A DNA stretch of 8,825 nucleotides from Ruminococcaceae bacterium UBA5408 (GCA_002407645.1 DHNU01000067.1:13016-21840); one strand, 5' to 3'. Shown: positions 1-6,596, counted from the stretch's first letter. Notes: a model not told the origin generated them from the letters alone. A program made the numbers and translations.

Positions 1-1
1 A

Positions 2-1174
2 AGGATTAAATCAGCAGCTGAAAAGATTAAATCTGATACAGATGTATTTATAGTTATCGGCATCGGAGGTTCATATCTTGGCTCTCGTGCCGCAATTGAA
101 TTTTTAAATTCACCTAACTATAATGTTTTAAAAAAGAAAACCCCTGATATCTATTTTACAGGAAACAGCATAAGCTCTACTGCTTTGAGTGAGCTTCTTG
201 AAATATGCGAAGGCAAAGATGTTTCAATCAACATGATTTCAAAATCCGGTACAACAACTGAACCGGCAATAGCCTTCAGAGTATTCCGTAAACTTCTTGA
301 AGATAAATACGGAAAAGAAGAAGCTCGTAAAAGAATTTACTGCACTACAGATAAAGAACGTGGTACTCTAAAGCAGCTTGCAACAAAAGAAGGCTACGAA
401 GCATTTGTTGTTCCGGATGAAGTAGGCGGAAGATTTTCAGTATTAACCGCGGTAGGACTTTTACCGATTGCTGTAAGCGGTGCTGATATTGATGCACTTA
501 TGGCCGGTGCGGCAAAAGCTCAAAAGGAATTAAACAATCCTGATTTAGGAACAAACGACTGCTATAAATATGCAGCTATCCGCAATATCCTTAACCGTAA
601 GGGCAAAGATACGGAAATTCTTGTAAGTTATGAACCTTCATTTGGTATGATGTGCGAATGGTGGAAACAACTCTTTGGTGAAAGCGAAGGAAAAGATAAT
701 AAAGGACTTTTCCCGGCTTCAGTAATTTTTTCAACAGATTTACATTCTTTAGGACAATTTATTCAAGACGGTAAAAGAAATTTACTTGAAACTGTTGTTT
801 TGTTTGACAAAGCAAAGAAAGATTTATTTATTGACAACGATCCAGCAAACGTTGACGGATTAAATTTCCTGCAGGGTAAGAGCATGGCTTATATTAATGA
901 AAAAGCATTTGAAGGAACAGTCCTTGCTCATGTAGACGGCGGTGTGCCTAATATTGTACTTCGTGCACCTGATTTTTCAGAAGACACTCTCGGCTATATG
1001 ATTTATTTCTTCGAAAAAGCCTGTGCAATTTCCGGAATTATTTTAGGAGTCAATCCATTCAATCAGCCAGGTGTTGAAAGCTACAAAAAGAATATGTTTG
1101 CTTTGTTGGGTAAACCCGGATATGAGGCTGAAAAGGAACAGCTTGAGGCAAGACTGAAGAATACAAATATTTAG
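2..1174 (+). CDS. pgi: Glucose-6-phosphate isomerase, 5'-truncated by window edge
   Basis: Cytoplasmic enzyme interconverting glucose 6-phosphate and fructose 6-phosphate in glycolysis and gluconeogenesis. The frame is open from base 2 and gives 390 residues. Bacterial short-form Pgi is usually about 450 residues, so roughly 60 N-terminal residues lie outside the window. Seen in order: the sugar-phosphate-binding start [10 protein letters not shown], the phosphate loop SKSGTTTEP, the family signature [14 protein letters not shown] (from base 416), GESEGK containing the expected catalytic Glu (about base 680), the STDLHS histidine region, and the C-terminal signature QPGVESYKK with the active-site Lys. 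A TTG at 185 is an internal leucine and not a start, because conserved Pgi sequence continues upstream of it. It ends in TAG, 53 bases before the next gene, with which it is probably cotranscribed. Identification is firm. Confidence 0.97.
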   Translation, partial: RIKSAAEKIKSDTDVFIVIGIGGSYLGSRAAIEFLNSPNYNVLKKKTPDIYFTGNSISSTALSELLEICEGKDVSINMISKSGTTTEPAIAFRVFRKLLEDKYGKEEARKRIYCTTDKERGTLKQLATKEGYEAFVVPDEVGGRFSVLTAVGLLPIAVSGADIDALMAGAAKAQKELNNPDLGTNDCYKYAAIRNILNRKGKDTEILVSYEPSFGMMCEWWKQLFGESEGKDNKGLFPASVIFSTDLHSLGQFIQDGKRNLLETVVLFDKAKKDLFIDNDPANVDGLNFLQGKSMAYINEKAFEGTVLAHVDGGVPNIVLRAPDFSEDTLGYMIYFFEKACAISGIILGVNPFNQPGVESYKKNMFALLGKPGYEAEKEQLEARLKNTNI

Positions 1175-1182
1175 GAGTTCTA

Positions 1183-1196
1183 TCCGCTTATGCGGA
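1183..1196 (+). other. Small hairpin between pgi and the P-loop gene
   Basis: TCCGC and GCGGA pair around a TTAT loop just after the pgi stop. There is no T-run after it, so it is not a normal intrinsic terminator. It may be a weak attenuator, an mRNA 3'-end stabiliser, or chance. Confidence 0.3.
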
Positions 1197-1227
1197 AATA
1201 ATATAAACAAATAGGAGGAGTTTCTTC

Positions 1228-1644
1228 ATGATTACTCTTATCGTAGGTAAAAAAGGTTCAGGAAAAACAAAAAAATTAATTGAGCATGCTAATGAAGCAG
1301 TTGAAAAATCTAATGGCAACGTTGTTGTAATTGAAAAAGGTTTAAAACTTACTTATGATATTTCTCACAAGGCAAGACTGGTTGACAGTGATGCTTATGG
1401 AATTCAAGGAATGGATACACTGTATGGCTTTATAAGCGGTATCTGTGCCGGCAACTATGATGTTACAGACATTTTTGTTGATTCCACTTTGAAGATTATT
1501 GGCAATGATCTTAATGCACTTGTTAAACTTACAGAAAAACTTAACACTGTTTCGTCTCTTGCTGATACAAAGATTACACTTTTGGTATCTGCTGACAAGG
1601 CTGAACTTCCGAAAGAAATCAGCTCAATATCTGTTCAAATTTAA
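1228..1644 (+). CDS. Small P-loop NTPase-like protein of unknown function
   Basis: A 138-residue soluble protein with a textbook Walker A motif at its extreme N-terminus (GKKGSGKT, residues 7-14) and a plausible Walker B strand DIFVD (residues 81-85), followed by a hydrophobic strand TLLVSAD near residue 117. There is no signal peptide or membrane segment. The start is firm: AGGAGGAG at 1213-1220 lies 7 bases before ATG. Similar short P-loop proteins occur in Clostridia and have, as I recall, sometimes been labelled 'twitching motility protein PilT' or 'ATP-binding protein'. The length and the absence of PilT's other domains argue against PilT. It lies between pgi and a hairpin that may end the transcript, so it is probably read with pgi, but that does not reveal its job. 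ATP or GTP binding is inferred; no function is assigned. Confidence 0.85.
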   Translation: MITLIVGKKGSGKTKKLIEHANEAVEKSNGNVVVIEKGLKLTYDISHKARLVDSDAYGIQGMDTLYGFISGICAGNYDVTDIFVDSTLKIIGNDLNALVKLTEKLNTVSSLADTKITLLVSADKAELPKEISSISVQI

Positions 1645-1676
1645 AAAACAATTATTTCCTTACTTAATTTGTTGTT

Positions 1677-1713
1677 TATGCTGCCGCAGGCATATTGTCT
1701 CGGCAGCATATTT
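1677..1713 (+). terminator. Hairpin, possible terminator after the P-loop gene
   Basis: A perfect 10-base inverted repeat (TATGCTGCCG at 1677-1686, CGGCAGCATA at 1701-1710) encloses a 14-base loop. The stem is GC-rich for this genome, but the T-run behind it is short (TTTAT). It sits between a stop codon and a new promoter, so a terminator for the pgi transcript is the likeliest reading. A regulatory dyad upstream of the next gene is the alternative. Confidence 0.5.
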
Positions 1714-1751
1714 ATGGCGTGATTACAAGCTTATTATATCCAAAATTTCTA

Positions 1752-1780
1752 TTGACAAATCATGAATAAATCTATATAAT
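1752..1780 (+). promoter_or_regulatory. Perfect-consensus sigma-A promoter for DUF177-rpmF
   Basis: TTGACA (1752-1757) and TATAAT (1775-1780) are both exact consensus hexamers with the ideal 17-base spacer. The predicted start of transcription is near 1787, giving a leader of only about 20 bases before the ATG at 1808. This implies strong, largely unregulated transcription of the ribosome-linked pair downstream. Confidence 0.85.
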
Positions 1781-1807
1781 AAGCTAATGTAGCGTTGAGG
1801 TGTAATT

Positions 1808-2302
1808 ATGATTCTTGATTTAAAGAAAGTGTTTCAGGGTGACGGTGAAAGCTGTTCATTTAATTATAGGCTGGATATGTCAACCGACGATATTGACGGT
1901 TATCATCCTTTTGTATCGCCTGTAACAGTTAAGGGCACGGTTAAGGGTCAGGATGGATTTGCACTGTTAAATGCAAAAGCTTCGTTTGATTTTTCTATGC
2001 CATGTGATCGATGCATGGTTCAAACTCATAAAAAGTACAACTATGACTTTTCTCATACGCTTGTATTATCGTTGGAAAATGAAGACGATGACAAATATAT
2101 TAAAGTTACTGATTATAAGTTGGATTTGGATGGGCTTATTCGGGCGGACATCTTACTTGAACTTCCGTCAAAGTTTTTATGCAGTGAGAACTGTAAGGGT
2201 TTGTGTCCTATTTGCGGTAAAAATTTAAATAACGGGACATGCAGTTGTGAAATGCATCAGATTGATCCTCGCTTGGAGGCTCTTAAAAAACTGATAGATT
2301 AG
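1808..2302 (+). CDS. YceD/DUF177 family protein, Cys-rich form
   Basis: A 164-residue cytoplasmic protein of the YceD (DUF177) family, often called a 23S rRNA accumulation protein. Relatives in E. coli and plants are linked to 23S rRNA accumulation, and the gene typically precedes rpmF, as here. What is seen: an N-terminal half with CDRC (Cys66, Cys69), an acidic middle (ENEDDD), and a C-terminal cysteine cluster (Cys125, 129, 133, 136, 145, 147) within the pattern LCPICGKNLN, then the DPRLEALKKL tail typical of the family. The cysteines probably bind zinc, which is inference. Start ATG 1808 follows GAGGTG at 1797-1802. It is the first gene behind the consensus promoter at 1752 and lies 27 bases before rpmF, so the two are surely cotranscribed. 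Confidence 0.92.
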   Translation: MILDLKKVFQGDGESCSFNYRLDMSTDDIDGYHPFVSPVTVKGTVKGQDGFALLNAKASFDFSMPCDRCMVQTHKKYNYDFSHTLVLSLENEDDDKYIKVTDYKLDLDGLIRADILLELPSKFLCSENCKGLCPICGKNLNNGTCSCEMHQIDPRLEALKKLID

Positions 2303-2314
2303 TCTGAGTTTTAT

Positions 2315-2321
2315 AAGGAGG
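2315..2321 (+). promoter_or_regulatory. Ribosome binding site fixing the rpmF start
   Basis: AAGGAGG lies 8 bases before ATG 2330. An in-frame GTG at 2321 overlaps this site and cannot be the start, so L32 begins with MAVPKRK as its relatives do. Confidence 0.85.
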
Positions 2322-2329
2322 TGCTGACG

Positions 2330-2512
2330 ATGGCGGTACCAAAGAGAAAATTATCAAGTGCAAGACAAAATAAAAGACGTTCAAATGTTTGGAAGATAAG
2401 CGCTCCTGCTTTGGTTAAATGCCCTAAATGCGGCGAGTACAAAACTCCACATAGAGTATGCGGTAGTTGTGGTTACTATAACGGCAGGGAAGTTGTCAAA
2501 AAGGAAGCTTAA
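2330..2512 (+). CDS. rpmF: 50S ribosomal protein L32 (zinc-ribbon form)
   Basis: A 60-residue basic protein of the large ribosomal subunit. The N-terminus MAVPKRKLSSARQNKRR is the L32 hallmark: conserved MAVPK, then an arginine/lysine-rich stretch that contacts 23S rRNA. Two CxxC pairs, CPKC (residues 31-34) and CGSC (44-47), form the zinc ribbon of the zinc-binding ('C+') type. Length matches the family. The gene is second in the DUF177-rpmF operon and is followed by a strong intrinsic terminator. The yceD-rpmF pairing is widespread in bacteria. I see no zinc-regulator site upstream, and expression most likely comes from the promoter at 1752. Confidence 0.97.
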   Translation: MAVPKRKLSSARQNKRRSNVWKISAPALVKCPKCGEYKTPHRVCGSCGYYNGREVVKKEA

Positions 2513-2538
2513 GTCTTTATTTAATTTTCCTAAAAATG

Positions 2539-2569
2539 TAGAGAAGGAGCGATCCTTCTCTATTTTTTT
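2539..2569 (+). terminator. Intrinsic terminator of the DUF177-rpmF operon
   Basis: A perfect 10-base-pair stem (TAGAGAAGGA at 2539-2548 with TCCTTCTCTA at 2553-2562), closed by a GCGA (GNRA-type) tetraloop and followed by seven T residues. It starts 27 bases after the rpmF stop. Confidence 0.92.
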
Positions 2570-2652
2570 ATTAAGTATTAAAAATCACGTTTATAAAGGC
2601 TGTGGCGTTATTTATTCTTTGTGTTCAAATACAATCGTGATTAATTAAGCTT

Positions 2653-2680
2653 TTTACAACTATATCCTTATATTTATTAA
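2653..2680 (+). promoter_or_regulatory. Possible promoter of the radical SAM-der-plsY operon
   Basis: TTTACA (2653-2658) and TATTAA (2675-2680) are separated by 16 bases, matching consensus at 5/6 and 4/6 positions. The region 2640-2720 is extremely AT-rich and offers other -10-like strings (for example TATAAA at 2688), so the exact promoter is uncertain. A promoter somewhere here is expected, because a strong terminator closes the preceding operon. Confidence 0.35.
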
Positions 2681-2719
2681 AAATCAGTATAAATTTATAA
2701 ATTTTATATAAAATTGTAT

Positions 2720-2726
2720 AAAGGAG
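2720..2726 (+). promoter_or_regulatory. Ribosome binding site fixing the radical SAM gene start
   Basis: AAAGGAG is 5 bases before ATG 2732. An in-frame TTG at 2714 lies upstream of this site and is rejected as the start. Confidence 0.8.
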
Positions 2727-2731
2727 TTAGT

Positions 2732-4072
2732 ATGTCAGTTAAAATTATGTCTGTTGATAAAGACAGCCCGGGTGAACAGGCTGGAATTTTATCAGATGAA
2801 ACGCTTATTTCCATTAATGGAAATGAAATAAATGATATTCTTGATTACCGATTTTATGAAACTTGTGAAAATTTAACAGTTATATTAAAAAATGAAAATA
2901 ATAAGAAACGCAGTATTAAAATAAGAAAAGGCGAATATGAAACAATCGGTCTCGAATTCAAAACATATTTAATGGATAATCAGCATGCATGTAGAAATAA
3001 ATGTATTTTTTGTTTTATTGACCAAAATCCAAAAGGAATGAGGAGCAGTCTGTATTTTAAGGATGATGATTCTCGGCTGTCTTTTTTATTTGGAAACTAT
3101 ATTACTTTAACCAACATGACGGATCATGATGTTGAACGTATTATAAAAATGCATATCAGCCCCATAAATATTTCTGTTCATACAACTAACCCTGAACTTC
3201 GAGTTAAAATGATGGGAAATCGATTTGCGGGAGAATCTTTGTCAATATTATATCGACTTGCTAAAGCAGGAATTAAAATTAATACTCAGTTAGTTATTTG
3301 TAAAGGTATTAATGACGGTGATGAATTACGCAGAAGCTTAACTGATTTAGGCAAATTATATCCTGCGGTTCAAAGCATAGCCGCTGTTCCGGTTGGACTT
3401 ACAAAATTTAGGCAGGGGCTTTATCCCCTCGAATCATTTGATAAAAGTTCGGCTGAAGATGCTCTGAAGATTTTAGAGAAGTTCGGTGATGAGTTTTTAT
3501 CTCAATATGGTCAAAGAATATGCTATGCGGCAGATGAGTTTTATCTTAAAGCAAAGCGGCCCATGCCTCCTGCTGAATTTTATGGCGATTTCGACCAGAT
3601 TGAAAACGGTGTCGGTTTAATGGCAAATTTGAAGCAGGAATTTGAGTTTGCACTTGAAGATTTTGAGCCTTTGAAAGGAAAAAGACATGTTACACTTATA
3701 ACAGGCACCGGCCCTTATAAATTCATTAACAATCTACTTGACGAATTAAGAATAAAATGTAATAATTTAGTTTGTAATGTTATTCCAATAATTAATAATT
3801 TTTTTGGAGAAACAATAAATGTTACCGGTTTAATAACCGGTAGGGATATCATAGAACAGCTTAAAGACAAAAATTTGGGTGATGAATTAATTGTGCCTGC
3901 AGTGATGTTACGCCGTGAAGGGGATATATTCCTTGACGATGTTTCACTCGATGATTTAAGCAAGGCTTTAAATATTAAAATTTCGGTATCACCAAATGAC
4001 GGATATGAGCTATTGAATACAATTTTAGGATGTGATGGAGTTGTCGAAACCGGTCGTTGCAATTGTTGGTAG
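2732..4072 (+). CDS. PDZ-radical SAM-DUF512 protein
   Basis: A 446-residue cytoplasmic protein of the DUF512/TIGR03279 family, whose reaction is unknown. Three parts are visible. An N-terminal PDZ-like domain (about residues 1-60) contains SPGEQAGI and DETLISINGNEI. A radical SAM core has the cluster motif CRNKCIFCF (Cys87, Cys91, Cys94), spacing CX3CX2C, which should bind a 4Fe-4S cluster and S-adenosylmethionine. A DUF512 C-terminal half includes CYAADEFYLKA and the TGTGPYKF loop. Length is normal for the family. It leads an operon with der and plsY. The reading frame runs about 38 bases into der and ends in an unusual short cysteine-bearing tail (GRCNCW). The position next to a ribosome-assembly GTPase suggests, but does not prove, a role around RNA or the ribosome. 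Family assignment is confident; function is not. Confidence 0.93.
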   Translation: MSVKIMSVDKDSPGEQAGILSDETLISINGNEINDILDYRFYETCENLTVILKNENNKKRSIKIRKGEYETIGLEFKTYLMDNQHACRNKCIFCFIDQNPKGMRSSLYFKDDDSRLSFLFGNYITLTNMTDHDVERIIKMHISPINISVHTTNPELRVKMMGNRFAGESLSILYRLAKAGIKINTQLVICKGINDGDELRRSLTDLGKLYPAVQSIAAVPVGLTKFRQGLYPLESFDKSSAEDALKILEKFGDEFLSQYGQRICYAADEFYLKAKRPMPPAEFYGDFDQIENGVGLMANLKQEFEFALEDFEPLKGKRHVTLITGTGPYKFINNLLDELRIKCNNLVCNVIPIINNFFGETINVTGLITGRDIIEQLKDKNLGDELIVPAVMLRREGDIFLDDVSLDDLSKALNIKISVSPNDGYELLNTILGCDGVVETGRCNCW

Positions 4073-5363
4073 ACCTAATGTTGGTAAATCAACTCTTTTT
4101 AATAAATTAATCGGTCAGCGCTTGTCTATTGTAGACGATACACCGGGCGTTACCAGGGACAGAATATACGGTGAATGTGAATGGGACGGAAGAAAATTTA
4201 CAATAGTTGATACAGGCGGCATAGAACCTGAATCAAAAGACATAATACTTTCACAAATGAGGCTGCAGGCTGAACTTGCAATAGAGGCGGCTGATGTTAT
4301 AGTTTTGGTTTCTGATATCAGAACCGGAGTTGTTGCAACTGATTCGGAAATTGCAGATATGCTTATAAAAAGCGGAAGGCCGGTAATACTTTGTGTAAAT
4401 AAATGCGACCAAATAGGAAATCCGCCTGCTGAATTTTATGAGTTTTATAATCTTGGTCTTGGCGACCCTGTGCCTGTTTCTTCAGTACATGGACATGGTA
4501 CAGGCGATTTACTTGACTTAATTGTCAATAATCTTCCTGCCGAAGGAAATGAAGAAGAAGAAAACGACGTAATTAAAGTAGCTATTATAGGAAAACCTAA
4601 CGTCGGAAAATCTTCTCTTATAAATAAAATATCCGGTGAGCAAAGGTGTATTGTTTCTGATATAGCAGGAACAACCAGAGATGCAATAGACACTAAAATA
4701 GAAAATGGATACGGACATTTCACTTTTATAGATACAGCGGGGCTGCGTCGTAAAAGCAAGGTTGACGATAATATTGAAAGGTACAGTATTATAAGAGCTC
4801 AACTTGCGATAGATAGGGCAGACGTCTGCGTGATTATGATTGATGGTACAGTCGGGTTTACCGACCAGGATTCCAAAGTTGCCGGCTTAGCACATGAAGC
4901 GGGTAAGGGCTGTGTCATTGTTGTTAACAAATGGGATATTGTAGAAAAAGATGACCACACTATGATTGAATATAGGAAAATCCTTGAAAAGAATTTTGCA
5001 TTTATGTCATATGCACCAATTGTTTTTATTTCTGCTAAAACAGGGCAAAAGCTTGACCGCCTTTTTGAACTTATAAAGCATGTGGCAAATTCCAATTCTA
5101 TGCGCATTGCCACGGGAATGCTTAATGATGTATTGGCTCAGGCAGTGGCAAGAGTTCAGCCACCGACTGATAAGGGAAGGAGGCTTAAGATTTATTACAT
5201 TACCCAGGCAACCGTCAAGCCGCCTACATTTGTATGCTTTGTTAATTCAGCACAGTTGTTCCATTTTTCGTACCAGAGGTATCTTGAAAACAGAATTCGA
5301 GAAACTTTTGGGCTCGAGGGTACTCCGATAAGATTTATCGTGCGTGAGCGCGGAGATAAATAA
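4035..5363 (+). CDS. der: Ribosome biogenesis GTPase Der (EngA)
   Basis: Essential double GTPase that helps assemble the 50S ribosomal subunit. With the ATG at 4035 it has 442 residues, close to the usual 435-440. G domain 1: GRPNVGKS (12-19), DTPGVTRD with the switch Thr, DTGG (59-62), NKCD (122-125). An acidic linker (EEEEND) follows. G domain 2: GKPNVGKS (186-193), DIAGTTRD, DTAG (233-236), NKWD (298-301), SAKTG (333-337). A KH-like RNA-binding domain (about 355-440) ends the protein. The start is uncertain: GTG 4032, ATG 4035 or TTG 4041 are possible, and TTG would give the family-like MSKPVVAIVG. A weak AGGA at 4027-4030 best suits 4035. All candidates lie inside the radical SAM gene, so translation is probably coupled to it. 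plsY follows 12 bases after the stop. Confidence 0.96.
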   Translation: MELSKPVVAIVGRPNVGKSTLFNKLIGQRLSIVDDTPGVTRDRIYGECEWDGRKFTIVDTGGIEPESKDIILSQMRLQAELAIEAADVIVLVSDIRTGVVATDSEIADMLIKSGRPVILCVNKCDQIGNPPAEFYEFYNLGLGDPVPVSSVHGHGTGDLLDLIVNNLPAEGNEEEENDVIKVAIIGKPNVGKSSLINKISGEQRCIVSDIAGTTRDAIDTKIENGYGHFTFIDTAGLRRKSKVDDNIERYSIIRAQLAIDRADVCVIMIDGTVGFTDQDSKVAGLAHEAGKGCVIVVNKWDIVEKDDHTMIEYRKILEKNFAFMSYAPIVFISAKTGQKLDRLFELIKHVANSNSMRIATGMLNDVLAQAVARVQPPTDKGRRLKIYYITQATVKPPTFVCFVNSAQLFHFSYQRYLENRIRETFGLEGTPIRFIVRERGDK

Positions 5364-5375
5364 GGGGGATTTTTG

Positions 5376-6080
5376 ATGTTCAATTATGTTAGAGAATTTG
5401 CACTTCCATTTATTTTTGTTGCATTTGTATCTTACCTTTTAGGAAGTCTGAGTTTTTCAATTATTTTCACGAAATTGTTTGATAACAATATTGATATTCG
5501 TACTTTAGGAAGCGGAAATGCCGGCGCCACAAATGTACTCCGCTCCGTAGGCGTTAAAGCAGCAGTGTTTACCACAATTTTCGATTTTTTGAAAGGCGCT
5601 GTTTCGGTTATCATAGGAAGAGAAGTTTTTAGGTATTGCTGCAGCATTACTTTAGCCCCAGATATAATGTCACAATATGGTGCATATATAGCCGGTGTTG
5701 CTTGTGTAATTGGACATATTTTTCCGGTGTTTTTTAATTTTAAGGGCGGAAAAGGTGTGCTGACAAGCGCGGCAATGATAGCACTTATTGACTGGCGTAT
5801 TTTCATAATTGTTATTTCAGTATTTATAATTGTGTTTATTATATCAAAAATTGTTTCTTTATCTTCAATCTGCGGTGCGGGTTCGTTTCCGATTGCAACT
5901 TTCTTGGTGACATTTTTCTTGGATTATCGCAGCGGAAGTGGCACTGTTCCTCTTTCATATGTACTTATAACTACGGGTATCGCATTGATTTTAGGATTAA
6001 CCATAATTATAAAGCATAAAACAAACATAGAGAGAATAAAAAACGGTACAGAAAAGAAAATTACAATAAATCATAAATAA
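5376..6080 (+). CDS. plsY: Glycerol-3-phosphate acyltransferase PlsY
   Basis: Integral membrane enzyme that transfers an acyl group from acyl-phosphate (made by PlsX) to glycerol 3-phosphate, giving lysophosphatidic acid, the first step of phospholipid synthesis. The 234 residues show the expected multi-helix hydrophobic pattern and three conserved loops: GSGNAGATN (45-53), GHIFPVFFNFKGGKGV (113-128), and KHKTNIERIKNGTE near the C-terminus (213-226). It is slightly longer than many PlsY (about 200-220), with extra sequence before and within the later helices (for example DYRSGSGT near 183-190). ATG 5376 follows AAGGGGG at 5362-5368; the in-frame TTG just before it is too close to that site. 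It is the last gene of the radical SAM-der-plsY operon and is followed by a terminator. der-plsY adjacency is common in Firmicutes. Confidence 0.96.
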   Translation: MFNYVREFALPFIFVAFVSYLLGSLSFSIIFTKLFDNNIDIRTLGSGNAGATNVLRSVGVKAAVFTTIFDFLKGAVSVIIGREVFRYCCSITLAPDIMSQYGAYIAGVACVIGHIFPVFFNFKGGKGVLTSAAMIALIDWRIFIIVISVFIIVFIISKIVSLSSICGAGSFPIATFLVTFFLDYRSGSGTVPLSYVLITTGIALILGLTIIIKHKTNIERIKNGTEKKITINHK

Positions 6081-6089
6081 TTACAGAAC

Positions 6090-6139
6090 AGGCAGCTTCT
6101 TGTAGATTTATAAAATCCATAAGCAGCTGCCTATTTTTT
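6090..6139 (+). terminator. Intrinsic terminator after plsY
   Basis: AGGCAGCT (6090-6097) pairs with AGCTGCCT (6125-6132). The stem extends past one mismatch (CTT with AAG) and an inner GATTT/AAATC helix tops it. Six T residues follow at 6134-6139. It begins 9 bases after the plsY stop. Confidence 0.88.
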
Positions 6140-6283
6140 ATATAACTTTAATAAATTCTTATTTACAAGTTAAATTAGGTTTCTAACATATAACAGCAAA
6201 CAGCTGAGATTAATTTATGAAATCAATTAATTGTGTTAAAATGAATATAACAATATAAGTAATTACAAAATTATGTTATAAAG
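6140..6283. other. AT-rich spacer between two convergent terminators
   Basis: About 145 bases with no open frame of note. The only suggestive element is a plus-strand promoter-like pair, TTGTGT (6231-6236) and TATAAG (6254-6259), with a 17-base spacer. In such AT-rich DNA it may be chance. Confidence 0.5.
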
Positions 6284-6306
6284 AAAAAAGGAGCCCAAAG
6301 GCTCCT
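6284..6306 (-). terminator. Intrinsic terminator of rpmB
   Basis: Read on the minus strand, AGGAGCC and GGCTCCT pair (7 base pairs) around a TTTG loop and are followed by a run of six T residues. It lies 24 bases beyond the rpmB stop codon. Confidence 0.9.
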
Positions 6307-6330
6307 CTAAACTTAATGTTTTGTTATACA

Positions 6331-6519
6331 TTAGACGGCACGGGTAACCTTGCCGGAACGCAAGCAGCGGGTGCAGGCGTATATACGCTTTGGAGAACCG
6401 TTTACAACCGCTTTTACACGTTTGATGTTAGGTTTCCAAGTCCTGTTTGAACGTCTGTGTGAGTGAGAAATTTTTATACCGAAAGACATATCCTTGCCGC
6501 AAATTTCACATTTTGCCAT
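6331..6519 (-). CDS. rpmB: 50S ribosomal protein L28 (zinc-binding form)
   Basis: A 62-residue basic protein of the large ribosomal subunit. It begins MAKCEICGKDMSFG and contains the L28 core SHSHRRSNRTWKPNI. The two cysteine pairs CEIC (4-7) and CTRC (49-52) mark the zinc-binding 'C+' variant. Length is normal. The start is supported by AAAGGAGGTG about 7 bases upstream of the ATG. It is the only minus-strand gene here, a single-gene unit convergent with plsY and divergent from the M50 protease gene, with its own promoter (6568-6596) and terminator (6284-6306). A short inverted repeat overlaps its ribosome binding site. Confidence 0.97.
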   Translation of the reverse strand: MAKCEICGKDMSFGIKISHSHRRSNRTWKPNIKRVKAVVNGSPKRIYACTRCLRSGKVTRAV

Positions 6520-6530
6520 GAGTCTGCACC

Positions 6531-6543
6531 TCCTTTAAAAGGA
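6531..6543 (-). repeat. Inverted repeat covering the rpmB ribosome binding site
   Basis: A 13-base perfect dyad with 6-base arms TCCTTT/AAAGGA around a central base. In the rpmB mRNA it can fold as a 5-base-pair hairpin with a UUA loop that pairs the AAGGA part of the Shine-Dalgarno sequence. Confidence 0.5.
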
Positions 6544-6567
6544 CAGTTAAAATATCACAACATTGGT

Positions 6568-6596
6568 ATTTTATCAGATTATAAAAACAAATGCAA
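6568..6596 (-). promoter_or_regulatory. Likely rpmB promoter with extended -10
   Basis: On the minus strand: TTGCAT (6596-6591), a 17-base spacer, then TGA directly before TAAAAT (6573-6568), an extended -10. The predicted leader is about 40 bases. The -35 is weak (3/6), which an extended -10 would compensate for. Confidence 0.55.

Noticed and set aside
1228..1644. Naming the P-loop protein PilT (twitching motility)
   Set aside because: Only the Walker A motif is shared. PilT is about 350 residues with Asp and His boxes that are absent here.
1499..1765. Open frame overlapping the P-loop gene's 3' end and the following spacer
   Set aside because: Out of frame with the conserved P-loop protein, composition is random-looking, no ribosome binding site, and it runs through the hairpin and the -35 box at 1752.
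3715..4062. Long open frame on the minus strand within the radical SAM gene
   Set aside because: Lies wholly antisense to a conserved coding region, has no ribosome binding site and no recognisable protein; a shadow frame. The same applies to minus-strand frames within der, plsY, the protease gene and scpA.
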